Positions 1-7,335 of a stretch of 64,000 nt of DNA are shown here, one piece after another; positions within the stretch are counted from its first letter, which is position 1, and every line of letters begins with the position of its first letter. Origin of the DNA: Clostridium_AI sp964409685. GTDB taxonomy: Bacteria > Bacillota > Clostridia > Lachnospirales > Lachnospiraceae. The stretch spans positions 1 through 64,000 of the forward strand of contig CAYPEJ010000024.1 in the NCBI GenBank assembly GCA_964409685.1, given 5' to 3'. Position numbers and translations under genes: made by a program. The notes beneath the pieces are model-generated. The model worked only from the letters and a program-made list of their open reading frames with translations. It ran no database searches and had not been told where the DNA came from.

Positions 1-61
1 AAAGAATAGGTTTATAACCAATTTTTCTTGGCTATAAACTTATTATACGAGGAGAGCAAAT

Positions 62-520
62 ATGAAAGATATGGGAAAACGTATCTGTGAATTACGCAAA
101 GCAAATCATTTGACTCAAAGTCAGTTGGGGAAAATTGCGGGACTTCACGGAAGTAATATTAGTCGGATTGAGCAAAATGCAGTTTTGCCAAATGCACAGG
201 TAATTCGTAATATTGCAGATTATTTTCATGTTACTTGTGATTATCTGGTTGGAAGAACATTAAGTGAGACGAAGGCATCTTTGGATTTTGTATTGGATAG
301 TTCTTTGGATGAGGAAGCTGCGGTTGAGGATCAATCGGTTGAGGAATCTAATAGGACTACTCTTCCAGAGAGACATCGATTAATCCAGATGTTTGAACAA
401 CTCAATGAGTCGAATCGTGAGGAATTTGTTGAGATATTGAAGTTAAAGTTACATATGCAGGAACTGAATAGGAATGATGAGACAGCAAAGAGTTCTTTGG
501 AGACTGATATGACTGTTTAG
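62..520 (+). CDS. XRE-family (Cro/CI-type) transcriptional regulator
   Basis: This is a 152-aa DNA-binding protein. Residues 5-60 form a helix-turn-helix of the XRE type (RICELRKANHLTQSQLGKIA, then an SNISRIE recognition helix and a PNAQVIRNIADYFHVTCDYLVGR tail). The rest is acidic and Glu/Ser-rich with a short amphipathic segment near residue 105-135 and no recognisable ligand or protease domain. A GAGGAGA ribosome binding site sits 7 nt before the ATG. It stands next to the decayed mobile elements that border the biosynthetic island, but nothing shows that it controls the island. Family assignment is firm; target genes are unknown. Confidence 0.9.
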   Translation: MKDMGKRICELRKANHLTQSQLGKIAGLHGSNISRIEQNAVLPNAQVIRNIADYFHVTCDYLVGRTLSETKASLDFVLDSSLDEEAAVEDQSVEESNRTTLPERHRLIQMFEQLNESNREEFVEILKLKLHMQELNRNDETAKSSLETDMTV

Positions 521-540
521 TGAAGTATTCCATAACAACT

Positions 541-790
541 GAAATCGAGTAGGAGAAAATTCATTAATTGAATTTCCGTCCTCTCACACCACCACGCAAG
601 CCATTCGGGACGTGGCGGTTCAATAAGAATTACCTTACTTGTGAATATCTTTCACTTAGTGTTATAAAACCTTGCTCACTAAGATATTTGTTTGTAAGAG
701 TTGTTGCTAAGATAGGGCTGCTGGAGATTCTCTAGTAGCCTTTCCTTGTATTCGCATGTTCCCATGCTTTCCAATTCTCTACACTGGCAC
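541..790 (-). mobile_element. Group II intron relic (3' part: RT tail plus domain V/VI-like RNA)
   Basis: Read on the minus strand, a reverse-transcriptase C-terminus (630-780) is followed by a hairpin with arms at 611-619 and 588-596 (ACCGCCACG against CGTGGTGGT) and then GTGTGAGAGG and CTCCTACTCGAT. This arrangement matches my memory of the domain V/VI end of bacterial group II introns. The 5' part of the intron is absent. It is cut at about 790 by an IS3-type relic. The hairpin and reading frame are seen; the intron class is not determined. Confidence 0.75.
630..780 (-). pseudogene. Group II intron reverse transcriptase/maturase, C-terminal fragment with internal stop
   Basis: Translating the minus strand gives WKAWEHANTRKGY, a TAG stop where the family has Trp, then RISSSPILATTLTNKYLSEQ, GFITLSERYSQVR and a TAA stop. 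The pattern NTRKGYW-RI-SPIL-TLTNKYL is the typical LtrA-type C-terminus. About 50 codons remain out of roughly 400-600, and the Trp-to-stop change makes it non-functional. It is a dead relic at the left border of the biosynthetic island. Confidence 0.82.
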
Positions 791-841
791 TATGTCAAGT
801 TTTGGTACAAATTAAAACGGTACTTTTCTTATTAACCTAAG

Positions 842-1075
842 CTAACTGACATCTTTGAGATTCACCTCCATTGTGTTTATGTATTGTTTTTGATATTCAT
901 TAGGTGAGGCATATCCACAATGACTATGGATTCTCACAGTATTGTAAAATGCTTCTATATATTCAAATACAAGCCTATATGCATGCTCATAATCTCTTAT
1001 CTTAAAACGGTTATCGCTCTTGATAATCATTTCTTTCGTATTGCTATTATAGTCGCTTATCGTATCCAGATAATC
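842..1075 (-). pseudogene. IS3-family transposase OrfB, C-terminal fragment
   Basis: The frame encodes the end of an rve-type integrase/transposase: DYEHAYRLVFEYIEAFYN, TVRIHSHCGYASPNEYQKQY. The pattern YIEAFYN-RIHS-GY-SPNEY is characteristic of IS3-family OrfB C-termini. The frame stays open upstream of the first Met to 1075, where it meets the inverted repeat of the next relic. The catalytic DDE core is therefore missing. TGTCAAGTTTT near 795 may be the element's end. It cannot transpose by itself. Confidence 0.8.
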
Positions 1076-1288
1076 GTAACCGTCAACTCAACAGCGCCTT
1101 CAAAAAAACCTTCATCCCCAGTATACTAAACTCACTGGCTGGATGAAGGATTCTGATTTTTACAGTATTCTGGTATCGATTCTGACCACATGAACTTTCT
1201 TTTGTCCATTGATACTACCTCCTAGGGTTTTGGTATAGTATAATGGAAGGAAGTCGGGAATGGTAGGCGTATCTGAGTTGACGGTTAC
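1076..1288. mobile_element. Small inverted-repeat element, IS66-like ends (deleted IS or MITE)
   Basis: A 213-bp segment is bounded by perfect 15-bp inverted repeats: GTAACCGTCAACTCA at 1076-1090 and its complement at 1274-1288, with partial extension inward (GCGCC/GGCG). Inside on the minus strand is a 25-codon ORF (1132-1209) starting MDKRKFMWSESIPEY, preceded by an AGGTAGT site; it looks like the start of a transposon gene that was then deleted. GTAA-starting ends of this length fit the IS66 family, as I recall it. I find no 8-bp target duplication. It ends 15 bp from the radical SAM stop codon. Confidence 0.6.
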
Positions 1289-1303
1289 CCCGAATTATCG
1301 AGA

Positions 1304-3319
1304 TCAACTATCTTCAACTGATGTATTTCTCTTTTTTAAATCTAGCAGATTATGCTCTCTCAGTACCTTGTAGAATGCATTCCAGTATTTCGTTGCTTTC
1401 TCTTTGGATGCATGAGCAATCAGGGCTATCTCTTCTATAATCTTCTCTCTTTCGCCATACTTAACAATTGCGTCTAGAAAAACGTGGTATTTTGCATCTA
1501 ATTTGATGATTTCCATTTTTCCATGGTTGATTTTGTATATCACAAGTTTATCACCTATAACTTCCCAAACAACTCTATTTCCTAAGTCTATACGATTTTC
1601 CTCATTGACTTCATTTTCTTGAAAGAGATAGTCACTAAATAGAATCCAGTGATCTCGATAGACCCAATTCGTAGCATACAAAAATTTACCAGAGCTCAAT
1701 TTGTCAATGTTATCTAAATAGTACTTACGTTGATATCCATATTCTTGATGCATTTTGTAATCTGTAAACAATGCAAGATCATTATCGTGATTTTCTATTA
1801 TATCCAAATCATATTTTTCTGGATGATAATAAACATCACAATATTTGCCCAATGTAAAGTAAGAGCATCCGGAACTATGGATATATTCGCTGTTTTTTTG
1901 AATAAAACCAAGTGTTTCATTAAATTCTTCTTTTGTTTCTGTTGGAAATCCACAGATAAAGAAAAGATGATTCCATATATTTACTGATGCACTGTCTTGC
2001 AAAATCTGCTTAATCGTTTCGGTTTTTGTTCCCTTTTGCATTTTTTGTAATACTCTCTGATTAATACTTTCCAAGCCGAAGAATAGAATTTTTAATCCGG
2101 CATTATGTGCTTTTTGCAATAACTTACGACTCATGGCTAAATCGAGTCTTGCACAAGTAGTCCACTTAATCTGTAGATTCTCTGCAAGCAGTCTATCTGA
2201 TAATGCAGACATTTCTACTGGTGCAATCGCTTCATCATGGAAATTAATCGCGCAACAGCCATATTCATTTACTAGAGTTTTGATATCTTCTATAACCAGA
2301 TCAATGCTACGTTTTCGATATTTTCCATGATAGATGTAAGAATGGTCGCAAAACGAACATTTTCCCCAGAAGCAGCCTCTGCTTTCTAAAAGTGGCATAA
2401 CAACCTTTGGTGAAAAATATTTCTTTATTTCATCTTTATTGAAAATAGGTGTTGGCAGTGTGTTGATATCCAAATAGCAATTATCCTCCGTCATTACAAC
2501 CTTATTTTCTTCATTGACATAGAGTATATTGGGAACTTCCTTGATTGGGATTTTTCCTTCCATATATGCTATTAATCTGGTAAAAGGATATTCACCTTCG
2601 CCATACATATAGAAATCAATATTTTTAAATAAATCGGTGTTGCTCTGTAACAAAGTACACCATCTTGATACAATGTTACCCCCAACAACGATTTTAATTT
2701 TTGGATTCCTTTCTTTCAATAAGGTAGCAAAGATATAAGTTGGAATGATCTGGTTTGAACCAGTTAAGGAGATGCCTACAAGGTCATGCTCACATGCGAT
2801 ACGTTCAACAAATGGATAAACTAACTCATATACAAGTGAGTCCTTCAATTTTCCCTTCTTCACATCTTCCATACAACGAATAACATCTTTTGACTTTAAT
2901 TCGCTATAATCGTTGTGTTCATAATAGACAAAGGATAGTGTCTCTTTTTCGTATAACTTAGATATGGTAGCTAAACAACAGTCAATAATTGAGAAACACT
3001 TTGTATAGACATTGATATCTAATGCCGCTTCACTACGAAACATATTTTTATATGTGTTAATATTTCTTGACATAAAGTCCATTATCTGTAATAAATCACG
3101 TTCGTCGGCAGATAATACATTTTCATTATTCTGTTTCTTGATTCTTTTCATACATTTCGTTAAAAATTTTTCTGATAAAACATAATCGTATATTTGTAAA
3201 TTTAAATCAATCTGCTCCACATCTATTCCGTGTTTTTTTAAATAAGCTGCTATTGATGGCAAACTCAAATATGGCTGCGATGCAGACCAAAATGGAGGAA
3301 AAACTAATATCGTCTTCAT
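1304..3319 (-). CDS. B12-type radical SAM peptide maturase with probable C-terminal PqqD-like domain
   Basis: This 671-aa enzyme has an N-terminal cobalamin-binding-type domain (FPPFWSASQPYLSLPSIAAY at 7-26; VGISLTGSNQ and IVVGGNIVSRW near 180-220). A radical SAM core follows, with the iron-sulfur cysteines in CFWGKCSFC (Cys316, Cys321, Cys324; CX4CX2C spacing) and the downstream NFHDEAIAP and FFGLES strands. The last 80 residues (HVFLDAIVKYGEREKIIEEI, then WNAFYKVLREHNLL) resemble a PqqD-type peptide-recognition fold; this is inference. The ATG follows AAGGAGATGATAGA. It is the last gene of the operon, 52 bp after the arginase-like gene. Family precedent suggests C-methylation, epimerisation or C-C chemistry on a peptide. 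The exact reaction cannot be read from sequence. Confidence 0.85.
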   Translation of the reverse strand: MKTILVFPPFWSASQPYLSLPSIAAYLKKHGIDVEQIDLNLQIYDYVLSEKFLTKCMKRIKKQNNENVLSADERDLLQIMDFMSRNINTYKNMFRSEAALDINVYTKCFSIIDCCLATISKLYEKETLSFVYYEHNDYSELKSKDVIRCMEDVKKGKLKDSLVYELVYPFVERIACEHDLVGISLTGSNQIIPTYIFATLLKERNPKIKIVVGGNIVSRWCTLLQSNTDLFKNIDFYMYGEGEYPFTRLIAYMEGKIPIKEVPNILYVNEENKVVMTEDNCYLDINTLPTPIFNKDEIKKYFSPKVVMPLLESRGCFWGKCSFCDHSYIYHGKYRKRSIDLVIEDIKTLVNEYGCCAINFHDEAIAPVEMSALSDRLLAENLQIKWTTCARLDLAMSRKLLQKAHNAGLKILFFGLESINQRVLQKMQKGTKTETIKQILQDSASVNIWNHLFFICGFPTETKEEFNETLGFIQKNSEYIHSSGCSYFTLGKYCDVYYHPEKYDLDIIENHDNDLALFTDYKMHQEYGYQRKYYLDNIDKLSSGKFLYATNWVYRDHWILFSDYLFQENEVNEENRIDLGNRVVWEVIGDKLVIYKINHGKMEIIKLDAKYHVFLDAIVKYGEREKIIEEIALIAHASKEKATKYWNAFYKVLREHNLLDLKKRNTSVEDS

Positions 3320-3371
3320 TCTATCATCTCCTTACCCAATCGCTTTGTATCTTAAGTTAAAAACTAGTAAT

Positions 3372-4430
3372 TTATGAGTGCTTTTGATTTTGGTTAATAA
3401 AATCTAAAATAATAGCTAAAATTCTAATTGGTATCTGAACATATTGATGATGCTCTTCTGGTAATCCCTCGACCAGATCACAACCGATCAATTGAAGATG
3501 TTCTTCAAATATCAGCTTCAACATTGCTTTAAGTTCATTTATTGTAAGACCACCTGGGATAATAAAATCCACGCTTGGATATACCGCCGGGTCTATTACA
3601 TCCAAATCAATGCTTAAGTAAAGCTTACATCCTTGATAGAAACTTAATTCTTTTTTCAGTTTATCCATATCTTGTATACCACGATACTGTATTAACTTAT
3701 CATGAAATACAATATTGGAAACACTTCGAATCCCTCTTCCACCTATCTGGATTACTTTTTTAATAGAATCGAATTCTAATAATTTCTTTACAAAGTTTGC
3801 ATGATTTACATTTTCCTTTTCAAAGATTGTATTTTTACAATCATGATGGGCATCAAAAATAACTAATATAATGTCTTCCTGTTTCAATTCTTTCAATGAT
3901 GACTGTATGATATATGTTAATAAATGATCTCCTCCAATTGCAACCAAAGGGATTTGTTTCTGGAATGACCATTCATATAAGTGGCTCATTTGTGTACAGC
4001 ATTCGCTTATTTCTTTATTCTCTATGGATACGTTACCTAAATCAGCCATTCGTAATCCTTCAAATAGGAGTCGCTGTTCCTCCATATCATAGATTCCAGA
4101 ACTACTAAAACTTCTACACTCAGAAAACACACGATTGAATTGTGATAGTTCTCTCAAATAGTCTGGAAACTCTCCCACAGTACTATCTGTAATTAACGAA
4201 CCCAAGCAATAAGGAAATCCATAAAGACCAACATCAATCTCTTGCGAATAATTCTTATATTGAAAAAAACGTGTTCCTGTTTGAACCATTTTTGTAGGAA
4301 TTTCATTCTGAAAGGAGACTTCAGATACTTGTTGATTGATTCGATAAAAATGCTCAAAATTCACATCTGATATAAAGGTTTTTTCTTCATCACCAGATAC
4401 TATATAGCTCTTTTCGTTATTTATATTCAT
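3372..4430 (-). CDS. Arginase/ureohydrolase-family enzyme, candidate peptide arginase
   Basis: This is a 352-aa metal-dependent ureohydrolase. The Mn-binding signatures are intact: GGDH ending at residue 169, DAHHD at about 193-197, and SIDLDVIDP at about 273-281, followed by PGGLT and the EGLPEEH region. Free arginases and agmatinases share these motifs, so substrate is not proven. Placement between a membrane protease and a radical SAM maturase, downstream of a short peptide gene with two Arg codons, suggests hydrolysis of peptide arginine to ornithine, as described for RiPP peptide arginases (OspR type). The ATG at 4430 was preferred over 4436 because AAGGGAAA is then 8 nt away. It overlaps or abuts the protease stop codon, so the two are translationally coupled. 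Confidence 0.8.
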   Translation of the reverse strand: MNINNEKSYIVSGDEEKTFISDVNFEHFYRINQQVSEVSFQNEIPTKMVQTGTRFFQYKNYSQEIDVGLYGFPYCLGSLITDSTVGEFPDYLRELSQFNRVFSECRSFSSSGIYDMEEQRLLFEGLRMADLGNVSIENKEISECCTQMSHLYEWSFQKQIPLVAIGGDHLLTYIIQSSLKELKQEDIILVIFDAHHDCKNTIFEKENVNHANFVKKLLEFDSIKKVIQIGGRGIRSVSNIVFHDKLIQYRGIQDMDKLKKELSFYQGCKLYLSIDLDVIDPAVYPSVDFIIPGGLTINELKAMLKLIFEEHLQLIGCDLVEGLPEEHHQYVQIPIRILAIILDFINQNQKHS

Positions 4431-4432
4431 AC

Positions 4433-5062
4433 TCATTTTCCCTTACACATATTTTTGGCATAACGATACATATACCGATACGATGTAAAATAGAAAACAC
4501 AAAGGATCGGTAATCCATACCATATAAAACGATTGTTATCATAATTCTGGATATAACATCTTACAGTTAAAAATGTTGAAAGTAAAAGTAAAATTAAATA
4601 AATAATGACTGGGATATTTTTTATACGTGATTTCGTAGAATTTTTTAACCCTAATATCTTTGCAAATTCCTTTAGTACCCATTTTCCATCACTATCTCCA
4701 TCAGGAATCATATCAATAAAAAGAATAGGAATATGTACTAGGATTAGCAAGTAAACATATTGATACTGATAAAAAAGATAGATGAAAATAACATTCATAA
4801 TTTCTGCTAAAAATACACCATTCATAGAAAAAATCAAATCTTGCTTTACAGTGATTTTATGATTTCCTTTGATATTTGTAGACAATCTCGGCATAAAGAC
4901 AGATACTCTATTTATCATAATTTTACAATGAAATCCTAAACATTTTCCAACAATAAAATGTCCCATTTCATGTGTAAAATAAATTGTCCAACGGTATATG
5001 ATTGTGATTAGTACCATAACTACAATCTCAAAGGTAATTTGAAATACATTTGCTACGCTCAT
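4433..5062 (-). CDS. M50-type (site-2 protease-like) integral membrane metallopeptidase
   Basis: This is a 209-aa membrane protein with several hydrophobic segments. The zinc motif HEMGH lies at about residues 31-35 and the second-motif equivalent IDMIPDGDSDG at about 116-126, the M50 arrangement of HExxH plus a later Asp. I chose the ATG at 5062, with GTTGAGGT 7 nt upstream, instead of a TTG at 5113 that lies inside the terminator-like hairpin. In this operon it probably removes the leader of the 36-aa peptide or acts in export or immunity. The ABC transporters carry no C39 peptidase domain, so a separate protease is needed. The protease class is well supported; the substrate is inferred. 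Confidence 0.8.
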   Translation of the reverse strand: MSVANVFQITFEIVVMVLITIIYRWTIYFTHEMGHFIVGKCLGFHCKIMINRVSVFMPRLSTNIKGNHKITVKQDLIFSMNGVFLAEIMNVIFIYLFYQYQYVYLLILVHIPILFIDMIPDGDSDGKWVLKEFAKILGLKNSTKSRIKNIPVIIYLILLLLSTFLTVRCYIQNYDNNRFIWYGLPILCVFYFTSYRYMYRYAKNMCKGK

Positions 5063-5107
5063 ATTCGGTACCTCAACATATGATAATAATAGATACAGAA
5101 AAAAGTA

Positions 5108-5144
5108 TTCCAAAATCTAGCAATAGAAATGCTAGATCTTGGAA
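5108..5144 (-). terminator. Attenuator-type hairpin just after the peptide gene
   Basis: A 15-bp stem (5130-5144 with 5108-5122, one G-U pair) closes a 7-nt loop and is followed on the minus strand by TACTTTTTTC. It lies 47 nt after the peptide stop codon and before the protease gene. Partial termination here would give many copies of the peptide transcript and fewer of the enzymes, a common RiPP arrangement. Confidence 0.75.
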
Positions 5145-5190
5145 CCTAATTCAAACTAACATAAATCAATTATTATGTACTAGACTAAAA

Positions 5191-5301
5191 TTAGCATCTT
5201 TGAATTACTACGTTGTTAGCTTCTGCTGCAAATCTTGTTTCATCTACAGCCTCTAATACTACTTCATTTGCTTCTACTTCAATTGCTTCTTCAAATAACA
5301 T
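5191..5301 (-). CDS. Candidate RiPP precursor peptide, 36 aa
   Basis: An ATG at 5301 is preceded by a perfect AAAGGAGG 7 nt upstream. The first 20 residues are acidic (Glu/Val/Ala-rich, starting MLFEEAIEVE), like a leader. The C-terminal part reads ETRFAAEANNVVIQRC, with Arg23, Arg35 and a terminal Cys36. An internal repeat is visible: EANEVVL at 10-16 and EANNVVI at 27-33, spaced by 17 residues. The gene sits alone between the transporter and the maturation genes and is followed by a terminator-like hairpin. No Gly-Gly cleavage site is present. That it is translated is strongly suggested by the ribosome binding site; its role as substrate of the radical SAM and arginase-like enzymes is inferred. 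I do not recognise a named precursor family. Confidence 0.72.
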   Translation of the reverse strand: MLFEEAIEVEANEVVLEAVDETRFAAEANNVVIQRC

Positions 5302-5427
5302 AATAATTCCTCCTTTCTTTTGTTTTAATTTTATTAGTAAAACCTAATCCAAAACAATGATTTTGCATTAGATAATACTTCATCTTAAAGCTACTAACAG
5401 TAAACTATACTTCATCAAAATATTGAA

Positions 5428-7233
5428 TTAGGCATAATATTTTGCCTGTACCTCAAATAGTTCTTTATAAATTCCTTGTATCTTCATTAATTCTTCGTGA
5501 TTACCTTGCTCCACAATACTTCCTTGATTCAATACAATAATGTTTTTGCAAAACTTACAGCTGCTCATCCTGTGTGAAATAAAAATTGTTGTTTTTCCTT
5601 TTACCATTTCATTCAATTGTTCATAAATCTCTGCTTCTGCAATCGGGTCAAGTGCAGCTGTTGGTTCATCCATAATCACAAATTCTGCATTTTTATACAA
5701 TGCCCTTGCAATTGCAAATCGTTGTGCTTCACCACCAGAAATCTCAACTCCATTGCCATTGTCATTATAAAGTTGCGTTTGTAATCCATCTTCCATTGCT
5801 TCAACCCGATGTCCTAGATTAACTTGATCTATACAGTAAGACAATTTTTGATTATCGACTGCTTTGCCAGATACAATATTTTCATCCAAAGGGAAGGAAA
5901 ATAGCTTAAAGTCTTGAAAGATTACCGAGAACAATTTCACATATTCTTCAAATTTAAATGATTGTATATCAACTCCGTCAACTGTGATCATTCCATCTGT
6001 TGGTTTGTACAACCGGCATAATAATTTTACCAATGTAGTTTTTCCTGCACCATTATATCCAACGATTGCGATTTTATCGCCAGCATAGATTTTCAGATTA
6101 ATATGATTTAAAACATACTCCTCACTATTCGGATATCGGAAACTAACATCCTTAAACTCAAACACATGATCAGTTTCACAATCAGCAATCTCCTCTTGTC
6201 CATCTTTTTCATCAGACATAGATATAAAATCTACCAAATCCTTTAGGTAATTCCATTTATATAAAAAACCTATTATGCTTCCTACATTATCCCCAATGGA
6301 ACTCATTAAGCTACTAATTGCACCTATATATAAAAAGACATCACCAATATCTATTACACCATAGATCGCTTTTGCTCCAATCATTATGTAACAAAATCCA
6401 GCAGTTATCTGCCTTAAGAAAGCACACACAGCATAGTACTTTCCAGTTTTCTTACTGGTACTTAAGTAATCCCCTATAGATGCCTCATAATATTTCTCAA
6501 ATATATGATTTAATAGACCCTTTAAGGAATAGATACGAATATTTGTTCCATTTTTTTGATTTATCATCGTGTCAGTGACATATTGACCAATTGCATTGTT
6601 ATGATCATTTTTCATAACCAAGACATTAAATGCTTTCTGGACTTTTCGCATAATTAGTAATTCTAAAACAGATACCAAGAAATACAATACAAGTATTACA
6701 ACGGTTGATTGAACTGAACAGAAAAAGTTTCCTTGTGTATCGGTTTTGCTAAACAGTATTACGATAAAAAACAAAGAAAACAATATAGTAAAAAAAGTAA
6801 GAAACATTCGATATAAACTATCTATTGCTGCTGGTACACCGCCAATTCCTTCTAATGTTCCCTTTGCTCTATGTAAAATATCAATGGCATTATTTGTTTC
6901 AAGCTTTTCAAAATCATAAACATAAGCCTTTTTAATTACCTTTTCATTAATGTTTTGTGTACTCACTTCCTTAATCTGATTCACTTTCTGTTTACATGCC
7001 TTTTGTATTATTTCTAGTACTGCAATAAGACTAAGAAAAATTAGTATATTGAATTTGCATTTTTCATAATCTTTTCGGACTATCAGATTAATGATTTGGG
7101 CAGAAAAATATAAATTTATGTATGGAATGCAAGCTTCAATGCCACTACCGATAATCAGATTAGTGAGAACATGTTCCTTCTTTGCTTCTATTAATTGAAT
7201 AAACTGTTTTATTGTCGTTATCAACTTTTTCAT
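5428..7233 (-). CDS. ABC transporter half-molecule (fused TMD-NBD), peptide/lipopeptide export
   Basis: This 601-aa protein has an N-terminal six-helix exporter membrane domain (about 1-330) and an ATPase domain: Walker A GYNGAGKTT near 400, Q-loop IFQD, signature ISGGEAQR, Walker B FVIMDEPTAALD and the H-loop ISHRMS. No peptidase domain is present. It lies 102 bp after a second half-transporter of the same build, so the two probably form a heterodimeric exporter. Being directly upstream of the peptide gene and downstream of the acyl-chain genes, it most likely exports the finished peptide product. Substrate is inferred from context only. Confidence 0.88.
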   Translation of the reverse strand: MKKLITTIKQFIQLIEAKKEHVLTNLIIGSGIEACIPYINLYFSAQIINLIVRKDYEKCKFNILIFLSLIAVLEIIQKACKQKVNQIKEVSTQNINEKVIKKAYVYDFEKLETNNAIDILHRAKGTLEGIGGVPAAIDSLYRMFLTFFTILFSLFFIVILFSKTDTQGNFFCSVQSTVVILVLYFLVSVLELLIMRKVQKAFNVLVMKNDHNNAIGQYVTDTMINQKNGTNIRIYSLKGLLNHIFEKYYEASIGDYLSTSKKTGKYYAVCAFLRQITAGFCYIMIGAKAIYGVIDIGDVFLYIGAISSLMSSIGDNVGSIIGFLYKWNYLKDLVDFISMSDEKDGQEEIADCETDHVFEFKDVSFRYPNSEEYVLNHINLKIYAGDKIAIVGYNGAGKTTLVKLLCRLYKPTDGMITVDGVDIQSFKFEEYVKLFSVIFQDFKLFSFPLDENIVSGKAVDNQKLSYCIDQVNLGHRVEAMEDGLQTQLYNDNGNGVEISGGEAQRFAIARALYKNAEFVIMDEPTAALDPIAEAEIYEQLNEMVKGKTTIFISHRMSSCKFCKNIIVLNQGSIVEQGNHEELMKIQGIYKELFEVQAKYYA

Positions 7234-7335
7234 TTGTCGTCACAAATCAACCAATCATATTAACTAAAAAGTATTGGTCTTTTTCCTTTCTACAAATTTA
7301 TCTGATTATTATATTATCACTTCAACGCTGTATAA

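Noticed and set aside
920..1129. Plus-strand ORF across the IS relics
   Set aside because: It is antisense to the IS3 OrfB tail and crosses the inverted-repeat boundary; no ribosome binding site and no protein-like pattern.
5063..5113. N-terminal extension of the M50 protein from a TTG at 5113
   Set aside because: The TTG lies in the terminator stem without a ribosome binding site, while the ATG at 5062 has GAGGT at good spacing.
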